This document shows positions 25,034-34,000 of a stretch of 50,735 bases of DNA, piece after piece; position 1 is the stretch's first letter, and each line of letters opens with the position of its first letter. This DNA comes from an uncultured Lachnospiraceae bacterium. GTDB lineage: Bacteria > Bacillota > Clostridia > Lachnospirales > Lachnospiraceae. The translations under genes and the position numbers were made by a program. The stretch is from contig CACWHK010000019.1 of the NCBI GenBank assembly GCA_902760755.1, positions 1 through 50,735 of the forward strand, read 5' to 3'. The notes under the pieces are model-generated. The model was not told the DNA's origin and did not search any database. It saw only the letters and a program-made list of their open reading frames with translations.

Positions 25034-28000
25034 CTACGGTGTCTCAGATCCTTCTCCCGAAGATTCCCCTCCGGTGCCGGATTCCGGCTCCCCTGTCGGT
25101 TCTTCCGGCGGAGTCTCCGGCTCCTTCACCTTCGGTTCTACGGAAACGTAAATGGTATCCCGTACCTCTAGATCATCCTGAGGTGAAACCTCGATCCTGT
25201 ATTGTACGATACTGTCACCGGTATTCTCCGGTACCGTGAAATCAAAGCCTGCTGCTGTCAGGTTCGTGATGGTCGACTTGGTCACTGCCTCAGCGGCATC
25301 CCCTACCATACGATATGCCCATACCGTGATACCCGTGGAAGAATTCTTCACCTTGGTCTTCACGGTGACAACATCCCCTGACTTGGCCACAATGGCCGCA
25401 TTATGGTTTGTTACCTTCGTTCCATCGCCTCCGTCGGTTGAGTAGCTGGTCTGCAAAGCGACCTGCTCATTTTCGACGGTTACGAATATGGCATCCGCCA
25501 CATCCTCCGCCTCTACCGGGGAGACAAGGATCTTGTACACGATCACTTCATCCGTGGTATTCTTCGGGATCGTAACGCTGAAGCTGCGGCTGACATCATT
25601 GATGATCATCATCTCGTCCGTTACATCCCGACCGGCCTCACCGATCATCTGGTATACCCGTGCCTGGAAACCGGACTGGGAATCCCGAACCGTGACGGTA
25701 CCTGCGATCACATCCTTGCCCTGGGCAAGCAGCTGCATCACGTGATCCTTCACCATGCCTTCCGTGAAACCGTTCTTTGTGACATAAGTTGTAAGTGATA
25801 CGGAATTCAGCCGCAGGCTGGTTCCGTTGGACATACCGAGGATATCCTGGTTCACTTCGCAGGGAAGCACATTGACGCCGAAGCCGGCATTGTACTCTGC
25901 ACTGGTGACACCCCAGGATACGCTGCGGGAATACAGCAGTGCCTTGGTAAGTGACGGGTCCGCCGTACCATCCGCGAAGATTCCGGTACCCTCCTGCATC
26001 TGGGTGATATAAGAATCCACCTCAGGATCATAACCGTATACACCCTTCTCAGCTCCGGGCAGCCAGATCTCCACAGCGGGATCATAAGGAACTACCTCCA
26101 GCGTCCGTATACCCATACTGCTGTTCATTTCCGGCAGGAAGAATTCCACACTCCTTGCCTCACCTGCTGTAAAGGTCTTCGGGTTCACCTGAATATACTT
26201 TGTCATGTCCGCGAAGAACTGGGTCTTCGTACCATCCTGATAATCCTGGTAGGTAATGGTCATACGTGCGGCTCCATCCCTGGTTCCATCCATGGTCTTC
26301 AGTGCCGTGGAAGAATTAAATGTCAGGGAGATGGGCGCTACACTGCCTTCACCCCACATATTAAATGAGGTGGCACGCTTTGCTTCCAGACGATCCGACA
26401 GGTTGTATTCTCCCATCATGGATGCATAGGACCTGAGCTTCTGATCCGTTCGTCCCGGTGTGCCGGTGACAGGATCCGCCTGGATCGTGGTAAGCTGATT
26501 TACATATGCGGCAGAAGCCGTAACATTTCCTTCCAGATTGCCGTAAGCCGCGATGCGATAGCCCAGGATCTTCCGTACATAAGGTACCTTGAAGGATAGC
26601 TTCGCCATCATTCCCTCAGAAATGCTGGTGTATCCCATATCCGTCAGATATACATAGGGTGACAGATATTCCGTCGCTCCTCCGTCGATGGAGGACGTGT
26701 AGATAAAGGATACCGCAATATCGAATTTCTCCGGCTGCAGTGTCTGCTCTCTGGTCATGTGTCCGAAGGACAGCATCACCTTTTCCTCCGTATCATCCAG
26801 ATAGAGATTGGCTCCCAGCGGATCCGCTGAAAGGCCCATAACCGCCGTGGTACCATAGAAGGAATACGTTGTTGTGGACATCACCACATTTTTCTTTATA
26901 TGCTGTACGATCGCCCGGTCAAACTTCACATCTGAGCTGGTGCACTGGATCAGCAGATTTCCTGCACTGACCATATCCCTTGCCCGGACACCCGTTGCAT
27001 AATACATGGGATTGCCGGCTGCATCGTAACCCAGTTCCAGATCACAGGCCGCAGCCATCATCTGGGAATAGGGGATATTGAACTTCAGGTTTGCATGAAC
27101 CACCTTTGCTGACGGCTCACGTCCCGGAGCAACCACATTATCTGTGGTAAAGAAGCTGTTCATTCCGCCGTTCGAGCCTGTAGCTACAGGATAAACGAAG
27201 ATATTTACGGTATCGTCCGCGGATTCAGGAAGTCGGGATACCGGAGTCGCCCATGCTTCCGAGGTCCATACCAGCTGGTTCTCCGTGAACCGTATGGTAT
27301 CCATCTCCGTTGGAATACCCATGGAGAAGAGCTTGGAGAATATCTTATCCTCCGCGTTCATACATAGATTTTCCGTTACCATGTTGCGGTAGAACTCTCC
27401 GCTGCTGGTAAGCTCCAGAGGCCCGTCCTTCTTTACCTGGGATACGGTAACCTTACCGATATTCCAGTAAGCAGCCTCATTATTTCTGGTCTGACATGTA
27501 AATGTAATGGCCTTGATACTCTTCAGATCCGGGATGGCCGGCATGATAAACCGGTCCGTCTTACCCGGGCGGAGCATGGTGGCCGGATCGGAGATGGCAC
27601 CATTCCCGGTGGTCGGTGTTACCGACTCCTTCGGATCCACGATGGACTCCACGGTCTTTGCGGATTTCCGCATATACGCCGCCATATACTGAACCACGTC
27701 GAATTTCAGGTCCTTCGCCTGCCCGTCGGTGTTGATGTAATCCACCCTTGCGATGATGGAACCCACAAACTGATTGAGGGCACCGTCCCAGGGCAGAGTG
27801 GATACTTCACAGAGCAGCTTCACGGCTCTCTGCTTGTAGCTCACATCATAGGTCTTGGAGATTTCATTTGCGCTGCGGGCACGAAGTCCACGGGCAGAGG
27901 ATTTCTCGGCTTCATCACGGTAACTGATCTCGATCCATCCTATATTGTTCACCACATAGGAGAGATAGGAGCCTCCGTCATTCCGCTCAGACACCGTAAT

Positions 28001-30652
28001 ACTGTCGATGTTCAGCTTATCGAAGGGTTCTGAATCCGAAGACAGATCCTCCGGCAGGATCCGGACAGCCAGCAGGTTGCCGTAGTCCCGATTGGTACTG
28101 ATGGTAAATGTCTCCGCCTGTCCAGAACGGAAGGCGTCACCTGCCAACTGCTGGTTGGCCTGTACAAAACCGCTGTTTCCGTTCTCGAAGATCAGCTGGA
28201 AGTAGAAATAGTTCTTGGAACCTGCGTCTCCGTTCCCTAAATCCACCTCCGTATCCTGTGCCACCTGCACCAGGACGTCATAGGTCTTGGCAACCGAGAA
28301 GAACTTCCAGTTCACCTGCGTTTGCTGATATGTCATGGAATTTCGTACCGTGGAGTAGTCCGTATCACGGACATCCGATACGACTCCCTTGCCGAAATCG
28401 ATATTATAGGTTTCTCCCGGCCGGAACAGCTGGGATCCGTTCATGGCATAGCTGCTGCCTCCCGGCTGCCCGGGTTGGGGATCTACATAGACAGGCTCAC
28501 CGGTCTCTTCATCGTAGACAGGACGTCCATTCTCATCCACCAGCTGCTTTTTCTCCGTCTTATCCGTGCCGTCGGAACCCACTTCATTTCCGTCTCCATC
28601 GGAGATCCGCGGCCGGATCTGGGCCAGATTGCATACCTGTGCAGATACCAGGCCACGTTCCAGCCAGTAATGCGTACCGGTCACATCGGACGGTGCCAGA
28701 TATGCACGTCTTCGCTCATACTTCTCCACATAGGATACGGTGATGTTGCTCATATCCCAGAGATTATCACCCGACAGGGACAGCTCCACATTCGTAAACT
28801 CCCTGGCATTGGGTGCTTCCATGATGTAGGATATCTGACCGCCCTGCACCAGGCCATGCTGTTCCAGGTAGCTCCCGCCATCCTGCGCCGGCCAAAAGCC
28901 CATGAAGCTCTCTGCCGCTGCTTTGGCCTTATAGTTCTGCGTACGATTCGGTTTTCCGTTCATATCCAGATACTGGAACCGGACATTCACATCTCCCTTG
29001 GTTCCGGCATTCGGTTTATCCGATGTATAAAGAGTAACCAGGAAGGATCCCTGTCCGTTCTTGCCTGCCACCAGGGGACTTCCTTCCTTATATGCTCTCA
29101 AATTCAGCTTCAGGCGTCCGTTGGCTGCCATCATCTGGCCCTTCTGTTCCGCCGTAGTAAAGTACATGATGGGACTTCCGGATTCAAAGACATAGTCCAG
29201 GGTTGCACCCTCCAGGTGCCGTCCCTTGGAGTCAGTCCCGCCTGCCACATAAGGCATGCAGCCGCCCTTGTAGAAGGACACACCTGCGATCTGAAGATCA
29301 TCCGATGCCAGTGCCGACAAGGTTTCCTTCATCTTTGAAGTGGATTTGCTGATGGAGATCCCCCTCGCTTCGATCCTGGACCGTGCCTCGGAACCGGAGT
29401 TTAAGCTTACCCCGGAAACCAGTGACCCGAATTCCGGAAGGATCGCCTGGAAAGCCAGTGTGTCTCCGCGCTGACCCATTCCCATAACCGTGCTGCTGCC
29501 CGTGGCACGTCTTGCCATGATATAACTGCTGAGCACAACAGGAAGGGTCACCTTCCGTGCCCATTTATGGCGATCCTGATACTGGATCTCAATCGTAAGA
29601 TCCTCCACGATCCCGTTATCTTCGTTTAATTTCACGGCATTCTTGTTTAAAAAGCCTTCAAGGCCACCGTTTAAAACATCCGAGAAATCCACACGCATGG
29701 AATATATATCCGAAGTTCCGGAGAAGCTTCTCTTCTCTCCGCCGCCCGAATAATTCTGAATACCGAAATACGGGGATTCGGATCCGCCGATCCGGATCAC
29801 GGAATCCATGGAGCCTGTGGAAAGTGTCAGGGTTCCCCCCTTCTTCTTCACAAGATCCGCCACCAGGCTTCCTTCGAAATCCAGGAATCTCTGTCCGGAT
29901 ACCAGACCATACTCTTCATATCCACGGTAGCGTTCCATCTTATAAAGGGCTATACCCTGAACGGTCCACTGCCCCTTGGCCAGGTACACGTCGAAGCTGT
30001 CCACGGACTTGATCTCCTGGGTTGTCTGGAAAGCGAAATCCTGTACGGTCCAGGAACCCAGCATGGCTTCCTTCACTTCCGTTTCCTGGTAATTGATCTC
30101 AGTCAGAGCCTTCTTGCCAAATGTAGCGCCAAGATCCGCTCCGCCTGCATATTTCGTCAGCAGCGCTGTGCTGCGGCTGTCTGCATCAATGCCGGGAAAT
30201 ACATACTGGGAGTATGATAATCCGTCGGTTCCGGTGTACTTCACTGCAAAGTACTGTACTGTGGACCCTGCACTGGCGCCGGTAGCCACCGTAAGCACAT
30301 ACGCATTCTTCGGCGCTGCGAAAGATTCTCTGTCCTTCCAGTCAGAGAGCCCCTTATAGGCTTCGTATCCCGGTGCCGCATCCGCTTTCACTGTATACGC
30401 CGGGGCCGCAGCCGTACCCGCTGTCTCGCTCATGGCCGCCTCTGTTCCTCCGGATACCACCACACTCGGGGCCGCACCGGACGACATCCCGGAATCCGCG
30501 GTCGGATCGCCGGAAGGCACTGCAGTGGTCCCCGTATCCGGAGCCGCATATGCATTCATGGAAGGAAGACCTGCCAGCGGAAGGCACACCAAGAAGAAGG
30601 CAGTCACAAGCAGCCTTGCGATCCTCTTTTTATGCTTATCAAACATCTTCAT
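25034..30652 (-). CDS. Giant secreted protein (about 1872 residues) with C-terminal Ig-like repeats
   Basis: From MKMFDKHKKRIARLL: a Sec signal peptide with cleavage after AYA near residue 36, then about 1600 residues of beta-rich sequence without a family I can name, with recurring 'lectin/jelly-roll-like' strand patterns. The C-terminus has two tandem copies of about 100 residues (one containing YQMIGEAGRDVTDEM...VYKILVSPVE, the next AYRMVGDAAEAVTKS...QYRIEVSPQD) and ends in a Pro/Glu/Gly/Ser tail. No LPXTG and no terminal membrane helix, so it may be released or held by partners. GAGGGA lies 7 bases before the chosen ATG; the frame extends to 30691. First gene of an operon with a SARP-type promoter. 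Confidence 0.85.
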   Translation of the reverse strand: MKMFDKHKKRIARLLVTAFFLVCLPLAGLPSMNAYAAPDTGTTAVPSGDPTADSGMSSGAAPSVVVSGGTEAAMSETAGTAAAPAYTVKADAAPGYEAYKGLSDWKDRESFAAPKNAYVLTVATGASAGSTVQYFAVKYTGTDGLSYSQYVFPGIDADSRSTALLTKYAGGADLGATFGKKALTEINYQETEVKEAMLGSWTVQDFAFQTTQEIKSVDSFDVYLAKGQWTVQGIALYKMERYRGYEEYGLVSGQRFLDFEGSLVADLVKKKGGTLTLSTGSMDSVIRIGGSESPYFGIQNYSGGGEKRSFSGTSDIYSMRVDFSDVLNGGLEGFLNKNAVKLNEDNGIVEDLTIEIQYQDRHKWARKVTLPVVLSSYIMARRATGSSTVMGMGQRGDTLAFQAILPEFGSLVSGVSLNSGSEARSRIEARGISISKSTSKMKETLSALASDDLQIAGVSFYKGGCMPYVAGGTDSKGRHLEGATLDYVFESGSPIMYFTTAEQKGQMMAANGRLKLNLRAYKEGSPLVAGKNGQGSFLVTLYTSDKPNAGTKGDVNVRFQYLDMNGKPNRTQNYKAKAAAESFMGFWPAQDGGSYLEQHGLVQGGQISYIMEAPNAREFTNVELSLSGDNLWDMSNITVSYVEKYERRRAYLAPSDVTGTHYWLERGLVSAQVCNLAQIRPRISDGDGNEVGSDGTDKTEKKQLVDENGRPVYDEETGEPVYVDPQPGQPGGSSYAMNGSQLFRPGETYNIDFGKGVVSDVRDTDYSTVRNSMTYQQTQVNWKFFSVAKTYDVLVQVAQDTEVDLGNGDAGSKNYFYFQLIFENGNSGFVQANQQLAGDAFRSGQAETFTISTNRDYGNLLAVRILPEDLSSDSEPFDKLNIDSITVSERNDGGSYLSYVVNNIGWIEISYRDEAEKSSARGLRARSANEISKTYDVSYKQRAVKLLCEVSTLPWDGALNQFVGSIIARVDYINTDGQAKDLKFDVVQYMAAYMRKSAKTVESIVDPKESVTPTTGNGAISDPATMLRPGKTDRFIMPAIPDLKSIKAITFTCQTRNNEAAYWNIGKVTVSQVKKDGPLELTSSGEFYRNMVTENLCMNAEDKIFSKLFSMGIPTEMDTIRFTENQLVWTSEAWATPVSRLPESADDTVNIFVYPVATGSNGGMNSFFTTDNVVAPGREPSAKVVHANLKFNIPYSQMMAAACDLELGYDAAGNPMYYATGVRARDMVSAGNLLIQCTSSDVKFDRAIVQHIKKNVVMSTTTYSFYGTTAVMGLSADPLGANLYLDDTEEKVMLSFGHMTREQTLQPEKFDIAVSFIYTSSIDGGATEYLSPYVYLTDMGYTSISEGMMAKLSFKVPYVRKILGYRIAAYGNLEGNVTASAAYVNQLTTIQADPVTGTPGRTDQKLRSYASMMGEYNLSDRLEAKRATSFNMWGEGSVAPISLTFNSSTALKTMDGTRDGAARMTITYQDYQDGTKTQFFADMTKYIQVNPKTFTAGEARSVEFFLPEMNSSMGIRTLEVVPYDPAVEIWLPGAEKGVYGYDPEVDSYITQMQEGTGIFADGTADPSLTKALLYSRSVSWGVTSAEYNAGFGVNVLPCEVNQDILGMSNGTSLRLNSVSLTTYVTKNGFTEGMVKDHVMQLLAQGKDVIAGTVTVRDSQSGFQARVYQMIGEAGRDVTDEMMIINDVSRSFSVTIPKNTTDEVIVYKILVSPVEAEDVADAIFVTVENEQVALQTSYSTDGGDGTKVTNHNAAIVAKSGDVVTVKTKVKNSSTGITVWAYRMVGDAAEAVTKSTITNLTAAGFDFTVPENTGDSIVQYRIEVSPQDDLEVRDTIYVSVEPKVKEPETPPEEPTGEPESGTGGESSGEGSETP

Positions 30653-30718
30653 AGTCTTATCCCTCATACATTCCGACATTAACAGGCTCATCTACAGAGC
30701 CCAGGTTGGAATCAGTGT

Positions 30719-30749
30719 ATCATACAAGATACAACAAATGCGCAACAAA
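30719..30749 (-). promoter_or_regulatory. SARP-type operator/promoter (site C) of the giant secreted protein operon
   Basis: Minus strand: heptamer TTTGTTG (30743-30749), 4-bp spacer, heptamer TTTGTTG (30732-30738), 7 bp, -10 TATGAT (30719-30724). The repeats are 11 bp apart. Same layout at 46077-46107 and 46777-46807. It lies 11 bp after the STAS gene stop and about 65 bp before the chosen start codon. Confidence 0.75.
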
Positions 30750-30759
30750 AGAAGTTTTT

Positions 30760-31059
30760 TTATCGAATGTTCAGCAGGCCGGCGAGACCGGTCATCTCGA
30801 ACACCTCCATAACATTATCGTTTACATTTGTGATCTCCAGTTTTCCCCGTTTTCTTATGAGCATCAGATATACATTTCGGATGGAACGGATACCTGCACT
30901 GGAGATATAATTCAGCCCCTGCATGTTCAAAATGAGCGTAGTAAACCTGGGTACCAGCTGCGCAAAGAGCTGATCCGCATCCCGCGCAGTTCTCGTATCC
31001 AGATCTCCGGAGAGGATAAGTTCTCCTACCGCTCCCCGATTTACCAGCTTAACATCCAT
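30760..31059 (-). CDS. STAS-domain anti-sigma factor antagonist (RsbV/SpoIIAA-like)
   Basis: 99 residues, a complete STAS domain and nothing else. The signature YISSAGIRSIRN carries the serine (SSAG) that RsbW-like kinases phosphorylate. Such proteins switch partners with an ATP-binding kinase; an RsbW-like kinase is encoded 8.4 kb downstream (21830-22342). It begins 8 bases after the VirB4-like gene, so it should be translated from the machine operon, and it ends just before operator site C. AAGG stands 6 bases before the ATG. Its inclusion suggests that assembly of the machine feeds back on gene expression or on a membrane partner; this is inference. Confidence 0.9.
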   Translation of the reverse strand: MDVKLVNRGAVGELILSGDLDTRTARDADQLFAQLVPRFTTLILNMQGLNYISSAGIRSIRNVYLMLIRKRGKLEITNVNDNVMEVFEMTGLAGLLNIR

Positions 31060-31067
31060 GGCTAACC

Positions 31068-34000
31068 TTACGCCCCTTTTTTCTTCTTGTGAAGATCGCG
31101 GATGTATTGAGACAGTTCATCCAGTGTGATCTCCATTACTTCCTCTCCGGACTCGGCCATCCGTTCATCCAGATCCATCTCTGCGTATTCTTCCGCTGCT
31201 TTTTCCAAAAGCTCCGCAAAGAGGAACGGGGTATGGCCGAAATCGTCATCATCATCCAGATCGTCGTCATCCAGATCAAAATCATCGTCATCATCATACT
31301 CCGACAGATCGTCGCTGAATTCATCATCATCGAATTCACCGTCATCATCCAGATCGGGATCATCATTCAGATCCGAATCATCCTCCAGATCATAGTCGAA
31401 GTCGTGATTCATTCTGTCCATATTCAGATCCTCATCGTCCAACAGATCATCCTCCTCCGAATCATCCTGGTGGAATAAGCCGGATGCATCCATCTCAAAG
31501 TTTTCATCCTCATCATCCAGGGATTCATAGGATTCGTCGGATTCTGATTCCTCATCATCCTCAAGGGCCGAATCGTCGTCTTCCTCGGAACCCAAAATAT
31601 CATCTTCATCCGAACCAAAGATGTCATCCTCGTCGGACCCCGGAATATCTTCTTCGTCCGATTCGAGAGCATCCGCCTCGTCCAAGCCCCGGATACCGTC
31701 TTCGTCCGAATCGCTGAAGAGGCTGTCCGCATCTACCGTGAATTCCTCATCCTCAGACTCATCCTCAGCAAAAAGGTCCGCTGCAGATCCATCTCCGGCA
31801 TCCACACCTGCATATGCTTCTCCGGTTTCTCCGTATCCTGCATCCACGCCTGCGTAGGCTTCTCCGGTTTCTCCATATCCGTCACCGGTACCTGCATACG
31901 TTTCTCCGTTCTCTCCGTATCCGGCACCTGCATACGCTTCCCCGGTTTCTCCGTATTCGGCACCGACATCTGCATACGCTTCTCTGGTTTCTCCGTATTC
32001 GGCACCGGCATCTGCATACGCCTCTCCGGTCTCTGCATACCCATCACCGGTACCTTCATAGGCTCCGTAGTATCCTGCATTCTCTTCGGATCCGGATGCC
32101 TGGCCTGCTGCTGCCTGTGCCGCAGCATCAAATGCAGCACCGTTCAATCCGGAACCGTTGCCCAGGCTGGCACCGATGGAGATCCATTTCAGGCGCTCCA
32201 TCAGCTCCTGCTCCATCTCGGCACGGATGGAAGCCCGGAACCTGCTCAGCTTCTCCTCCAGCATCGCATCCGTATAGGCTACAGACGGTCCTCTCTGTGC
32301 CACATTCTCTCTGTAGGCACCGCCATTCTCTGGGGCATAGCCTCCGGCACCGTAGTTGCCTTCATAGCCATCACCGGCATAGTCTGTTTCGGCATAGCCG
32401 TCATCTCCATACCAATCGCCGCCTTCGTCACCGTAACCGTCGCTGCCATAGCCGTCATCACCGTAACCGTCACCGCCGTAGCCGTCACCTCCATAGCCCT
32501 CACCGGACAGTCCATCCACCTCTTCAAGTCGGATGCCGCCGAAGCGCATGGTAGCCATCTCATATTCTCTTCGATTCACGGCTTCTTCCGCCGCCAGCAT
32601 CTTATTTACAGCACTTACCGGTGCTTCACGCCGCTGCTCTTCCTGCTCCATCAGGAGTTCTTCCTCGGTGACCTCCGAGAAGTTCAGGGTGCTGCCCGGT
32701 TCATCCTCCGGAGGACGGATGCCTTCCACGCCTGGATGCTCCTCCTCGTAGATCAGACGGTCGTTCAGGTTGGCGTCATGCAGCTCCCGGCTGCCCTCGA
32801 TGAATTCCTCCCAGATCTCATCTCCCTCTTCCCCTGCGAAGTAGACCGTCTCGAATTCCGGATTCTCAAACATATCCACGAAAAGCTCCGGAACATCGAT
32901 ATGGAAGGAGGTACGGGATGTGGGACTCATGATGGCGAAGGCCTGACCGCGCTTGGCAGACAGGATATCCTCCTGCTCCTGTTCATTGATCCCGCCGGCC
33001 TTCTCATACAGCTTGCAGAGGTCATCCATATCATTGGGTGCCAGACCGAATACAAAGCTGTACTGGCAGGCATTGATGATGGCCGTCGACTTCCGGGCAA
33101 TCTCCTCGCTGCCCACGAAATCCTTGATATTCTGGGTGATGACGATCTGCATACCGTTGTACTTACGGATACGCTTCGCCAGCTGGAACATAAAGTCCAG
33201 CGCTACCGGGAACTTTGTATCGATAAAAACATGGGCCTCATCGATAACGACTACGATCTTCCGCTTCAGGTTATACCGGAGATTGTAATCCCGGTTCTTG
33301 ATAATCTCATTATCGATATACTTCAGAACCAGCAACATCTGCGCGTTGGCTATGGTGGAGTTCCGGTTCGCCAGAAGGGACTGGAAGTTGAATACCGAGA
33401 AGTTCTCATCCGTGGTTATGGTGGACGGTCCGTTCCAGATATTCGCATTTCTTCCGCCGGTGGAGAACTTGGAGATGTAATTCACCAGGGTACGCAGCAT
33501 CTGCCGCAGGTAATCGTTGTTGGTACGCTCAAATTCTGCCAGGATCACATCATAAAGGTCATCAAAGACCGGATAGTCTTCCGCATGCAGAACAGAGAGA
33601 TCCGTCTCCGGCGTGATGCCGAAGTTTAAGTACGTCCGCTCCACTAAAGAGTTCAGATACTCCAGCGCATCCTTGTCGATGTCCGGCAGGATCTGACGGA
33701 AGAACTCCTCCAGGAACTGCAAATGGGTAGCAAAGCTTCCTGCCGGTCCGCCGCCTTCTCCGGCTTCATCATCGTCCAGTGCCGTGATGATATGGAATGG
33801 GTTCAGACGACCGTACTTTGCATTTCCCACATTGATGATCCGACCGTGGAGATTGTGTGCCAGCTCCGAATACTCGTTCTCCGGATCCAGGATGAAGATC
33901 TTGGAATCCTCGGAAGCCAGATTCAGAAGCAGGGATTTCGTGGTATAAGATTTACCGGAACCGGACTTACCGACAATAACCATGTTGGAATTCACACGTT

